Translations under genes and position numbers: made by a program | Notes under the pieces: generated by a model | Databases searched by the model: none | The model's input: the letters and a program-made list of their open reading frames with translations, nothing else | What the model was told of the DNA's origin: nothing | Shown here: piece after piece, positions 9,601-20,128 of the stretch | Layout: each line of letters starts with the position of its first letter | How positions within the stretch are numbered: position 1 is the stretch's first letter | Assembly: GCA_016794365.1 (NCBI GenBank) | Contig: JAEUKB010000075.1 | Coordinates: 1 to 64,000, forward strand | Source of the DNA: Myxococcales bacterium | Lineage (GTDB): Bacteria; Myxococcota_A; Polyangia; Palsa-1104; JAEUJZ01 | Length of the DNA: 64,000 nt | Direction of reading: 5' to 3'

Positions 9601-9956
9601 TCATCGAGCCCGAGCGCGGAGCGATCACGCGCGGTGGATCGTGCGACGGTGCTGCGGAGTGTCCGGCCATCGTCGGGCGTCCGCTTCTGTCGCAGCTTCT
9701 GTCACAGCTTCTGTTTGCTCCGATCGAAGGTGCAAGCGCCGAGCGACTGTTTTACGAGGTCTGGGGCGGGCGCGACTATCATCCGCTTCAGCATCGCAAC
9801 ACCATTTACGTCGCGATTGGCCGTCTGCGTCAGGCCCTGCGCGAGCTGCTTCCGGGCCGAGAGCTGATTGAAACCGCACCGGGCGGCTGGCGACTCGTCG
9901 AAAGCGTCAGCGTCTGTGTCATCCGTCGCAACAGCCGCGATCGTCTGTCCAGCTAG
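6651..9956 (+). CDS. STAND-type NTPase/TPR regulator with C-terminal winged helix
   Basis: An 1101-residue regulator. An earlier in-frame ATG at 6594 would overlap the divergent permease start, so 6651 is preferred. Residues 38-45 are a Walker A motif (GIAGIGKS), and FLLCLDEL about 100 residues later is Walker B, as in ORC/MalT-type signal NTPases. A long middle region of helical TPR-like pairs (about 330-950) is followed by a C-terminal OmpR/SARP-type winged helix (ERLFYEVWGG, then IYVAIGRLRQALRELL and ETAPGGWRL). AfsR/SARP proteins usually carry this DNA-binding domain at the N terminus, so the order is reversed. Its position back to back with the permease operon suggests it controls it (inference). 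Its stop overlaps the convergent CoA-transferase by 4 bases. Confidence 0.8.
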   Translation: MRLHPPFPRPCSVFVGRVGELRRALSLLPTEPLCLVYGIAGIGKSEFVYQLVEQALKLPSLDTMQALLVCAKPGQRTSELLSELLRTLEEPSAVSLSGADQALREQSSDPVTLRRQVVLLLEQSPRPFLLCLDELQRLEDGAESELSMLLGEVSRHVRRSRVIVCVRSELSLPSSSAIPVVIRLSPLAMSESTALVDKLCLRLGHSSVSPDVRDKLESGSPLLIRQALFQSELPTEIRADGAFPSGVDTLSSLSASQRQLLLLARIYSGARARSVKDLHDLFPSLHTLSEDLRVLSRRFLLELDVGVARGPTSNPQRALSSAQIVLAEPLWNVLVSVWPEADLQQTRREVASLLLGRFFVAPQRSAQEGIEALKQLVWAAAYTQAVQVLRQIHRALSAAWLDAQLLDLLSDLRTKLSEGDCEALGAQRMEVEFLTVRLLRSRSQIALAHALLSSMNQLPSVTQSARYLVLLGEVCQRSGRIDLAQKYLEQALSQTESVRERLRIALQLAQTLALAGQGLRARRMLDALQSDPALDDPVDRARFHGAMSLTLILEDRLIEAAQVAEEALSLLGGGTFCLDWALHALIAHIASDALDAAQLVIDKLLFQALTSGVSQHELSSDAVPLLALMRGVLAGARGDLTTARSLLSAALRVLDSHGDQLAATVAGFYLARVLLKLGDLTGSQATIDRALASAREAGTWPLSQRLEVLSAQVLIAQVQPGAARLALLRVMRCDASPPPGRLLALSQALLARLDALSSLDSPLRESEMQAATQAMAQVVQSIHLLEPAAQHLVELEHAELWLMLGRLPELGFTSLRRRIQQTLGYYAASQRHYEEARAALSLSWLLLSLGQPSDLAEADQALGRAQELATRHAYGLLHLRGLLLESSLQRRQGNGRRALALLRQGVAELGSLGALSETLDARLLRAALHELGHCEPTEKSAQLAWLLSSLGLRSVLPYELLTRAGRTEADEEARQAAFGTHELIIEPERGAITRGGSCDGAAECPAIVGRPLLSQLLSQLLFAPIEGASAERLFYEVWGGRDYHPLQHRNTIYVAIGRLRQALRELLPGRELIETAPGGWRLVESVSVCVIRRNSRDRLSS

Positions 9957-11887
9957 GTGTCTTTGCTCTGATGAAAGTCGTGCGCTTGCGCGGCGGTCTC
10001 AAAGAGCTGCGGCGACACGCCTTGTTTTTTCAGCGCCGCATCGAGCTTGACCCGCAAAAACGCGCTCGTGGTGTAGCGCGAGACCTCGGTGTAATAGCGC
10101 TCGATCAGGTAGCGAACCATCTCTGCGTAGGCTTCGGTGACCGCGTCTTCGATCACAAACGAATCGTAGTTCACCACCACCGCGACCTTGCGTCCGACCG
10201 ACTTGCACTTGCGCTCGACCGCTTGGCGAATCGCTTCGACATCGCGCAGGCTGCGAACGTGCATGCCTTCAAAGTTGTTAAACAGGATGTTGCGGCTTGG
10301 GTCGTAGCTGATGCGCTGACGCAGATCGAGCCGCAGGATCTCGCTTTTTAGCTCCATCGGCTCGATGCGGAAGATCCGTTCATCCATCAGCCGCACGCTG
10401 CGAATGACGGGATGAAAGTCCATGTGCGCCAAGATGTCGTCTTGTAGGTCAATGCCTGGCGCGATCTCGATAAGCTCCAGCCCGTCGCGACCGAGCTGGA
10501 ACACGCAGCGCTCGGTGACGTAGAAGACCTGCTGTTCTTTCTGGGCGGAATACGCGCCGCTGAACGTGATCTGCTCGACGTGACGGACGAACTTGCGGCT
10601 GCGACCTTCGCGTAGGATGGCCAGCTTGCCACCGCCGACTGCGACCTCGAGCCCATCGGTGGTGAAGGTGCCGACAAAGACCAAGCGACGCGCGGTCTGG
10701 CTGATGTTGATGAAGCCGCCCGCCCCCGCGAGCCTTGTGCCAAAGCGACTGACGTTGATGTTGCCTGTGCTGTCACACTCCGCCATGCCCAAGCACGCCA
10801 GGTCGAGCCCGCCGCCATCGTAGAAGTCAAACTGCTGGTTCTGCGCGATGATCGCGTCGGTGTTCACCGCTGCACCGAAGTCGAGCCCGCTCGCTGGAAC
10901 GCCGCCAATCACGCCCGGTTCGGTGGTCAGCGTCAGGTATTCCAGCAGCTTTTCTTCGCGCGCGACTGCCGCCACACCTTCGGGCATGCCGATTCCCAGG
11001 TTGCACACAGCGTTGGCGGTTAGCTCGAAGGCTGCGCGTCGAGCAATCACCTTGCGAACATCGAGCGCCATCGGCGGTGTGCCATCCACCGGAACGCGAA
11101 TCTCGGCGGAAAACGCGGGACTGTAGGCCGTTGCGTAGGTCTGAACGTGATGTTCCGGCGACGAAATCACCACGCAGTCCACCAAGATGCCGGGAATTTC
11201 TACCTGCCGAGGATGCAGCGAGCCTGCCGCCGCGATGCGCTCGACCTGCACAATGACCACGCCACCGCTGTTCTTCACCGCCTGCGCCATCGCCAGGTTG
11301 TCGAGTGTCAGCGACTCGCGTTCCATCGTGATGTTGCCGTTTGGGTCCGACGTGGTGCCACGCAGCAGCGCGACGTGAATCGGGAACGACTTGTAAAACA
11401 GCCACTCTTCCCCGTCGATCTCCAGCACCCGCACCAGATCTTGTTTGGCCGACGGATTGACTTTGCCGCCTTGCAGCCTTGGATCGACAAAGGTGTGCAG
11501 ACCGATCTTGGTGATGACGCCCGGCTTGCCCGCTGCGATGTCTCGATACAGGTGTGAGATGCAGCCCTGCGGCAGGTTGTAGGCTTCCAGCTTGTCTTCG
11601 AGCGCCAGCTTGCCCAGCTTCGGTGCCAAGCCCCAGTGGCCTCCGACGACGCGCCGCAGCAAGCCTTCGTGTGCCAAGCGATTGAGCCCGCGCTGCTTGC
11701 CGTCGCCTTGTCCCGCCGCAAAGACCAGCGTCAGACCGTGTGGCGACTGACTGTGCAAAAAGCGCTTTTCCAGCGCCGCCAGCAGTCCGTCCGGTGTGCC
11801 CGTTCCGACAAAGCCCGAAGTACAGATGGTGTCACCATCGCGGATGAGCGCGACGGCCTCCTCCGAGGAGACGACCTTGTTTCGCAT
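9953..11887 (-). CDS. Fused acyl-CoA:carboxylate CoA-transferase (YdiF/COG4670 type)
   Basis: A 644-residue class I CoA-transferase with alpha and beta halves fused. The N-terminal half begins with the family signature (EEAVALIRDGDTICTSGF) and contains GTTSDPNGNIT. The second half has NLGIGMPEGVAAVAREE near residue 296 and the catalytic Glu323 in TTEPGVIGG. Proteins of this type exchange CoA between short-chain acyl-CoAs (acetate, propionate, 3-keto or hydroxy acids). About 120 residues after the usual end (EGMHVRSLRDVEAI..., VAVVVNYDSF) form an extra domain of unknown role. Next to the hydroxy-acid import locus it could activate imported hydroxybutyrate or acetoacetate. Start ATG at 11887; GC-rich codon use as in its neighbours. 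Confidence 0.85.
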   Translation of the reverse strand: MRNKVVSSEEAVALIRDGDTICTSGFVGTGTPDGLLAALEKRFLHSQSPHGLTLVFAAGQGDGKQRGLNRLAHEGLLRRVVGGHWGLAPKLGKLALEDKLEAYNLPQGCISHLYRDIAAGKPGVITKIGLHTFVDPRLQGGKVNPSAKQDLVRVLEIDGEEWLFYKSFPIHVALLRGTTSDPNGNITMERESLTLDNLAMAQAVKNSGGVVIVQVERIAAAGSLHPRQVEIPGILVDCVVISSPEHHVQTYATAYSPAFSAEIRVPVDGTPPMALDVRKVIARRAAFELTANAVCNLGIGMPEGVAAVAREEKLLEYLTLTTEPGVIGGVPASGLDFGAAVNTDAIIAQNQQFDFYDGGGLDLACLGMAECDSTGNINVSRFGTRLAGAGGFINISQTARRLVFVGTFTTDGLEVAVGGGKLAILREGRSRKFVRHVEQITFSGAYSAQKEQQVFYVTERCVFQLGRDGLELIEIAPGIDLQDDILAHMDFHPVIRSVRLMDERIFRIEPMELKSEILRLDLRQRISYDPSRNILFNNFEGMHVRSLRDVEAIRQAVERKCKSVGRKVAVVVNYDSFVIEDAVTEAYAEMVRYLIERYYTEVSRYTTSAFLRVKLDAALKKQGVSPQLFETAAQAHDFHQSKDT

Positions 11888-11981
11888 GGTCCGGCACCAT
11901 CGCAGCTTGGCCGCGCTGTGCCAAGTGACTTGATCTTACTTCCGTCGCCTCTGCGGACAGGCTCGGTGCGGCGAGCGCTCG

Positions 11982-13031
11982 TTATGGACCCGCTGGACGC
12001 TGCGGCTCACTTAGGAAGTAGCGTTCCATCTCTTGCGCCGCTGGCTTGTGTCGCATCGTGTATCCCCGCGACGCCCGACCGCCAAACCCGTAGTAGTTCC
12101 AAAAATAGACGCCCGAAAGCTGCGCTTCACCTTGCCAGACCCGCGCAAAGGCTTCGTACGCGCGACGCTGATCTTCCAAGTCCACCGGCTTGTCCGCGCT
12201 CTCTTCCCACGGCCACGCGGCGGCTCCGCGCTGACTTAAATAACCAACTTCGGTCAGCAGCAGCGGCTTTTGTTTCGCGCGCGCAAAAGCGACCAGATCC
12301 GTTCGCTTTTTTTGCCACGCTGCCATCAAGTCTTCGAGCGGGAAGGGCGGTCTGCTCAGTCGTCCCGCCAGCGGAAAGTACGCACACATGCCTACGCTGT
12401 CGCACAGCTCGTAGATCGCCACCTTCTCGTAGTGATCCCAGTTGCCCGAATAGGTCAGCGTTCCGCGAAAGCTGCTGCGAACCTTGCTGATCAGCCGTCG
12501 CCACTCGCTCAGATCGCGCTCTCCGTCGAGCGTCGAGAGTTCACTACCGACTGAAAACTGCGCCGCCTTGTGACTGTGTGCCAAGCGAGCCAGGTGCAGC
12601 GTGAGGCGCTCGTAGCTAGACCACCAAGCGGCGCGATCGTCGGGAGACAGCGTGCCGCGCCACTCCGAAGACTTGCGCGGACTCGCGAGCCGCACGATCG
12701 GAAACAGCATCACCTTCAGCCCGAGCGCGTGCGCTTCTGCGATGGTGCGCGTAATCGTTTCGTCGGGAACGCTAAAGCGCGGATGCGCATAAATGTTCGT
12801 CGAGCCGGCGTGATCTTGGTAATAGGCCGGAACCAGCGAGACGTGCGTCGCTGACAGCTCGCGGATTTCACGCAGCAGCCCGCCGTACGACCACAGTGGA
12901 TCTTCGTGAAACAGTCCGAGCGCGACGCCTCGCTGAAGTGGTGAAGTCGTCTGCGCAGCGACGCGCCGATTCGATCCCAGCGACAGACCACCGAGCGCCA
13001 GCGCTTGCAAGACCTGTCGTCGCGAGCTCAT
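11982..13031 (-). CDS. Exported GH113-like glycoside hydrolase (Tat signal)
   Basis: A 349-residue protein. The start at 13031 is chosen because its ATG overlaps the TGA of the upstream gene (ATGA) and begins a twin-arginine-type signal (SRRQVLQALALGG, then AAQ). The mature part has a TIM-barrel pattern with strand ends HVSLVPAYY, KVMLFPIVRL, QFSVGSELS and LLLTEVGYLS. Glu164 in GSELS and Glu261 in LTEVGY sit where GH113 and related clan GH-A enzymes have the acid/base and nucleophile. Substrate is uncertain; beta-mannan is typical of GH113. It is translationally coupled to the CDP-alcohol phosphatidyltransferase gene, hinting at an envelope-glycan or glycolipid role. Confidence 0.7.
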   Translation of the reverse strand: MSSRRQVLQALALGGLSLGSNRRVAAQTTSPLQRGVALGLFHEDPLWSYGGLLREIRELSATHVSLVPAYYQDHAGSTNIYAHPRFSVPDETITRTIAEAHALGLKVMLFPIVRLASPRKSSEWRGTLSPDDRAAWWSSYERLTLHLARLAHSHKAAQFSVGSELSTLDGERDLSEWRRLISKVRSSFRGTLTYSGNWDHYEKVAIYELCDSVGMCAYFPLAGRLSRPPFPLEDLMAAWQKKRTDLVAFARAKQKPLLLTEVGYLSQRGAAAWPWEESADKPVDLEDQRRAYEAFARVWQGEAQLSGVYFWNYYGFGGRASRGYTMRHKPAAQEMERYFLSEPQRPAGP

Positions 13032-13834
13032 CGTCCGAGCTTCCACACCACCACCAGCCACGATCGCCCCAGGTACAGCGTGTGCGCCGCCAGATAGGGA
13101 AGCAGAAACCACTCCATCCGTCCGAGCGCCGCCGGAATGAAGAACCACGCTGGATAGTGCAGCGTCAGCTTGCCCAGCGTCTCGACGATACGAATCGGTA
13201 GCAGCACCAGCTTCTTCAGCGGTGACGACGGAGCCGCTTCAGTCGGTTCCTTGAACTTGGTGTAGCCCGCGACGCGCTCGCCTTTGTGTCCGTGGACCGC
13301 TTCAAAGTATTCGGGCCGACGCATAAACGTCGTCGTCGAGATCCCCGCCGCTGCGATGCACACACCGACAAGACCCAGTCCCAGCCAGAACACCTGCGAC
13401 GAGATGGACAGATTGCCCAGCGTCGGGGCTCCATCGATGGCCAGCCGGGCCGCGCAGCTTGCGACCAGCAGCACCGCCTTGATCTCATCGACCAGGAAGT
13501 CCAGGTACGCACCGACGGGCGACGACTGGCCTTTGATGCGCGCCAGCTGTCCGTCCACACAGTCGAGCACAAACGCGAGATGCAGCACCAGCGCCGCCGC
13601 AATCAGCCCGGTTCGCCCCGGACACAAGAGCAAGGTAGCGATGCCACACAGCGACGTGAGCAGCGACAGCAGCGTCACCTGATTCGGCGTAATCCGCGTG
13701 CCGCGCAGCAGATACACCAGCACCGCCGCTTTGGGTCGCGCGATGTAGCGGTTGAAGCGAAGATCTTCGGCCTTGATGCTGCGCCGATAGATCTCCGCAA
13801 CCGAGAGTCGCTGTGTGTCGCTGCCGTCGCTCAT
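13028..13834 (-). CDS. CDP-alcohol phosphatidyltransferase family protein
   Basis: A 268-residue integral membrane enzyme carrying the complete family signature D-x2-DG-x2-AR-x8-G-x3-D-x3-D. Asp91, Asp94, Gly95, Ala98, Arg99, Gly108, Asp112 and Asp116 are all present, so it should be active. Such enzymes join an alcohol (inositol phosphate, glycerol phosphate, serine, or a nucleotide-activated headgroup) to CDP-diacylglycerol or similar donors. Hydrophobic helices flank the motif on both sides. It starts 7 bases after the gyrA stop and overlaps the next gene by 4 bases, so all three probably share a transcript. The acceptor alcohol cannot be deduced. Confidence 0.85.
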   Translation of the reverse strand: MSDGSDTQRLSVAEIYRRSIKAEDLRFNRYIARPKAAVLVYLLRGTRITPNQVTLLSLLTSLCGIATLLLCPGRTGLIAAALVLHLAFVLDCVDGQLARIKGQSSPVGAYLDFLVDEIKAVLLVASCAARLAIDGAPTLGNLSISSQVFWLGLGLVGVCIAAAGISTTTFMRRPEYFEAVHGHKGERVAGYTKFKEPTEAAPSSPLKKLVLLPIRIVETLGKLTLHYPAWFFIPAALGRMEWFLLPYLAAHTLYLGRSWLVVVWKLGR

Positions 13835-13840
13835 CCGTCG

Positions 13841-16543
<2,703 letters not shown>

Positions 16544-16673
16544 GTGACGAAACAGCCTAGTCCGCGACCGTGCGTGGTCGCATCAGAATGGGGCCTTTTA
16601 TCTCAATTGGGCGACGACGGCAAGCTGCGAGGTGATTTTCTCGTGACCGTCGCCGCAGACCTGGCACAAAGCG

Positions 16674-18617
16674 CTAGCCCGACTTGCGATGCGCGTGCCC
16701 GTGATCGCCATGGTCGCCATGGTCGCCATGGTCGTGAGAATGCCGGTGGTCGCCGTGGTCGCCATGGTCGTGAGCGTGCCGGTGGTCGCCGTGGTCGCCA
16801 TGGTCGTGAGCGTGCCCGTGATCGCCGTGGTCGCCATGGTCGTGAGAATGCCGGTGGTCGCCGTGATTGTGAGCGTGCCCGTGGTCGTGCGGTTCCATTC
16901 CCGTCGCATCCAGCGAGAGCTGACGCAAAAAGCCGCGCGGTCCTTGCCGGAGAAACGATCCCACAAACAGCAGTAAAACCACGAGCAGACAGGCTGGATA
17001 CAGAATGCCTTGGTGCTCGCGTCCGACGTGAAAAGGATAGCCGGGATGCGCACCGACGAATCGGTTGACTGCGAAGCCTAGCCCAATGGTGAGCAGCGCA
17101 ATCGTCAGACCGTAGCCGATCGCCACCTTGCGTCCATGCAGCTTGGCCAGCACGCCGTACGTCGTCGCATTGGTCGCAGGCCCAGTCAGCAGAAACGCAA
17201 TCGCCGCACCCGGAGACACGCCTTTGTGAATCAGCACAGCCACCAGCGGAGTCGCCGACGACGCGCAGACATACATCGGCATTCCCAGCACCGCGAGCAG
17301 CGGAACATCCAGTCCCGCAGGCAGCGCCGTCACCCAGTCCATCCGCAAAAGAGGCTCTAGCGCCGCCGCCACGCCCAGGCCCATTACAATCCAGGGTCCG
17401 GTGTGATCGACCGTCTCGACAAAGCCGAGCCGCAGCGCCGTCATCAGCTTGGTCCGCAGCGAGCCTTCCGTATCCACCGCTGGCAGCGGCGGGGAATCGT
17501 CTGGTGTGGCCGTGCGCATCAGCCCGCCGACCAGGACGCCCACCCCGAGCGCAACCACCGTCGCACAGATCACGCGAGCGATCGTCAAGGGCAGCCCAAG
17601 CAGCGGAAACGACAGCAGCACCGCATCGACGCCAAGCTCGGGCGCGGCCACCAGAAACGCCATCGCCGCCGCCGACGGAACACCGCGCGCAATCAGGCTG
17701 CGATAGACCGGCAGCACTCCACACGAGCAGATCGGCAGCGGCAGCCCGAACACAACGCCTCGGAGCGACTGCGACAGCATCGAGCCTCGGTGCAGCCATG
17801 AAACGCCCGTCGCAGGCAAGAACACACCAATCAGACCTGCCGATGCATAGGCAATCAGCAGCGCAGGCGCACTTTCCAGGGCCAGCAGCGTCAGCGTCTT
17901 GGCCATGCTGGCTTCTCCGACCCGGCTCGTGGGAAGCAGCTCACTATGAAGCAGCGCCAGCAGTCCGAGCGCCAGCAGTCCGCCGATGCCCTCGAACCAG
18001 ACGTGCTTGCCGCGCTGCTCTTGCTGTTCGTGAACGACGACGTGGAGCAGCGCACCAGCGACTGCGCTTTGGAACAGCCCGATGCCGACCCCGCCGCTGT
18101 AGGCAAAAAACTGAGTCGATAGACCGTAGCCAAGCGCCGTTGCTGCGGCAATTCCAAAGAGCCCAAACACGCTCCAGCCAGTGCCGAGCCGACGCAGCAG
18201 CCACCATACCGACAGACCGACCGGAATTCGGTGCAGCACGATCGCCAGCGGCAGCAGTGCATCCGCCGCGTGGTCGTGATCAACGTGTCCCAGCGCCAGC
18301 GCCAAGCCATCGAGAAACTCGTGCATGGCCAGACCGAACAGACCCAGCACCACCGCGACCTTGTGCGCACGCTGACCACCGACGTGATGCATCCGCTCAA
18401 TCTGTCGCACCGCCAGATAGCCCAGCGCCGCGAGCGGAAGCGCAGGCCAGCCCGCTGCTGAGTAGGCCGACGGAATCAGCCGTCCCAAGATGATGCCCAC
18501 CACCAGCAGCAGCACGAACCCGTCGAGCGCCGCCATCGCCGCTTTGGCCCAGCGCAGCGACCGCTGGAGCAGCGGCCCCAAAAACAGCGCAACCGTCGAT
18601 AAGAGGAGCAGCTTCAT
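16674..18617 (-). CDS. ZIP-like/SO_0444-type permease fusion with His-rich tail
   Basis: A 647-residue polytopic membrane protein made of two transporter-like halves. Residues 1 to about 240 look like a ZIP metal transporter, with metal-site-like motifs MHEFLDGLALALGH and VLHRIPVGLSVWW and an HVDHDH loop. Residues about 245-560 match the COG0701/SO_0444 permease family of Cu/Zn or arsenic efflux, with PICSCGVLPVYRSLI, AFLVAAPELGVDA and, in the second repeat, CASSATPLVAVLI and AFLLTGPATNATTYG. The last 71 residues are almost wholly His, Asp and Gly in 12-residue repeats and should bind zinc, copper or nickel. It diverges from the APC permease. The direction of transport is not decidable from sequence. 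Confidence 0.75.
   Translation of the reverse strand: MKLLLLSTVALFLGPLLQRSLRWAKAAMAALDGFVLLLVVGIILGRLIPSAYSAAGWPALPLAALGYLAVRQIERMHHVGGQRAHKVAVVLGLFGLAMHEFLDGLALALGHVDHDHAADALLPLAIVLHRIPVGLSVWWLLRRLGTGWSVFGLFGIAAATALGYGLSTQFFAYSGGVGIGLFQSAVAGALLHVVVHEQQEQRGKHVWFEGIGGLLALGLLALLHSELLPTSRVGEASMAKTLTLLALESAPALLIAYASAGLIGVFLPATGVSWLHRGSMLSQSLRGVVFGLPLPICSCGVLPVYRSLIARGVPSAAAMAFLVAAPELGVDAVLLSFPLLGLPLTIARVICATVVALGVGVLVGGLMRTATPDDSPPLPAVDTEGSLRTKLMTALRLGFVETVDHTGPWIVMGLGVAAALEPLLRMDWVTALPAGLDVPLLAVLGMPMYVCASSATPLVAVLIHKGVSPGAAIAFLLTGPATNATTYGVLAKLHGRKVAIGYGLTIALLTIGLGFAVNRFVGAHPGYPFHVGREHQGILYPACLLVVLLLFVGSFLRQGPRGFLRQLSLDATGMEPHDHGHAHNHGDHRHSHDHGDHGDHGHAHDHGDHGDHRHAHDHGDHGDHRHSHDHGDHGDHGDHGHAHRKSG
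16677..16889 (-). repeat. 36-bp coding minisatellite in the His-rich tail
   Basis: The 3' end of the fusion permease gene repeats a 36-base unit coding for HDHGDHGDHRHS-like dodecapeptides; about four copies with a partial one at each side are visible. Such arrays change length easily by slippage, which would alter the metal-binding capacity of the tail without breaking the frame. Confidence 0.85.
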
Positions 18618-18771
18618 CTCGTCTTCACAGTCCCGTCGCGTTTGCTCAAGTCACACACGCCTCGCAAGGTAAATCCTGGACCCCAAAACATGCAATCGCG
18701 GTCGCTGCAAAGTTTCAAAACGCTCAGCCGAAAGGTCTTGGATTTGCTACGCGTTCAGATACTTTCGTGCG

Positions 18772-20109
18772 GTGTCACATAGCGAAGCGAACCCAGACAA
18801 GCGCCAGCTGACGTTGATTGACTGCTTGGGCATTGGCATAAACGGCATCGTTGGCTCGGGCATCTTTCTGCTTCCAGCGGTGCTGTATCGGAAAGCGGGC
18901 TCGCAGGCGCCGTGGGCTTGGTTTGTGGCGGGTGGGCTGTGCTGCTTGGTGGCGCTTGTCTTCGCGGAAGCTGCGGGCCGGACCGACCGCTCGGGAGGCC
19001 CCTATCGCTATGCCTGTGACGCCTTTGGTCCCTATGTCGGTTTTGCCGTCGGTTGGGTGACGCTCATCAGCGTGCTGCTTGGCTATTCGGCGGTGGCGCG
19101 TGGCTTCGGCACCACGGCGGCGCAGATCTGTCACGACATGTTCGGTGTGCAGCTTGGCAACGCCGGAGTCGTCGCGCTCTCGTGCTTGGTCGTTGTCGTT
19201 CTGTCCATCGTCAACATCATTGGCGTGCGCAGCTCGGCTCGGACAAGCGACATCATCTCGGCGGTGAAGCTGCTGAGCCTGTTTGGCTTTATCTTGGTCG
19301 GTCTGTGCTTTGTGAAGTTCGATCGAATGAGCGGTCAGCCAGCCGTACCGTCAGCGGGTGAGACCACGGGCATCTTGGCCGCTGCCTTTGCCGGGCTGTT
19401 TGCGACCACTGGCTTTGAGTTCATTCCCGTTCCCGCTGGCGAAGCCAAGAATCCGCAGCGCACCGTGCCGCTGGCGATGGTCATCAGCGTCTTTTTGACG
19501 ACCGTGCTCTACGCGCTGGTGCAGCTTGTTGCGACGGGCCTTCATCCCAGCTTGGGCTCGACCGAGACGCCGCTCGCGGACTCGGTGGCCCAGTTTGCTG
19601 GTTCGCGGGGTCGAGAGCTGATGAACGTCGCCGGGCTCATCTCGATGTTTGGCTTCTGCGCGGGCAGTGCGCTTGTCGGGCCTCGCTATCTCGAGTCGTT
19701 TTCCGAAGACCGCTTCGTTCCCGCTGTCTTTGCGCAGCGACCGGCCAAGCTGGACTCGCCGGTGTGGTCGGTGGTCTTGCTGTCGCTGCTGGTGATGCTG
19801 TTTCTCATGCTCGGGCTGGAGTTTAAGCAGCTGGCCGACATCTCCAACGTCGCGGTGGTGGTTCAGTACATTGCAACCTGCGTCGCGGTCATCTTGATGC
19901 GGCGGCGGGGCCCTGCGCCTGCCAAGGCATTTGTGAACCCGCTCGGACCGCTCGTGCCGCTGCTCGCGCTGTTTGGCTGTGCGGTGTTTTTGCTCGGCGT
20001 TGCGACGAGTCCCGATGGCGTGCTGGCGCTCAAGTGGGCGGCGATTCTGATCGCAGCGGGCTTGCTCCTGGGCTCTGTGTTTCGGAAAATGAAGCTCTCG
20101 GCGCAGTAG
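18772..20109 (+). CDS. APC-superfamily amino-acid permease
   Basis: A 445-residue inner-membrane transporter with about 12 hydrophobic helices. It opens with the APC signature GIGINGIVGSGIFLLPAVLY in helix 1, followed by EAAGRTDRSGGPYRYA and, in helix 6, ATTGFEFIPVPAGEAKNPQRT, as in y+LAT/AdiC-like amino-acid permeases. The start is a GTG at 18772; no ATG lies nearby. It diverges from the ZIP-permease fusion across a 154-base gap in which no site is evident, and leads a rightward run of closely spaced genes (20 bases to the next start). Substrate unknown. Confidence 0.85.
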   Translation: MSHSEANPDKRQLTLIDCLGIGINGIVGSGIFLLPAVLYRKAGSQAPWAWFVAGGLCCLVALVFAEAAGRTDRSGGPYRYACDAFGPYVGFAVGWVTLISVLLGYSAVARGFGTTAAQICHDMFGVQLGNAGVVALSCLVVVVLSIVNIIGVRSSARTSDIISAVKLLSLFGFILVGLCFVKFDRMSGQPAVPSAGETTGILAAAFAGLFATTGFEFIPVPAGEAKNPQRTVPLAMVISVFLTTVLYALVQLVATGLHPSLGSTETPLADSVAQFAGSRGRELMNVAGLISMFGFCAGSALVGPRYLESFSEDRFVPAVFAQRPAKLDSPVWSVVLLSLLVMLFLMLGLEFKQLADISNVAVVVQYIATCVAVILMRRRGPAPAKAFVNPLGPLVPLLALFGCAVFLLGVATSPDGVLALKWAAILIAAGLLLGSVFRKMKLSAQ

Positions 20110-20128
20110 CCGAACAGGAGTCCGGGGG

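Noticed and set aside
16603..17799. 398-residue ORF antisense-shifted within the permease fusion
   Set aside because: Arg- and Pro-rich shadow frame; the other frame holds transporter motifs and helices.
18618..18771. tRNA or other RNA gene in the intergenic gaps
   Set aside because: No cloverleaf-compatible arms or CCA-like ends were recognised here or in the other gaps read.
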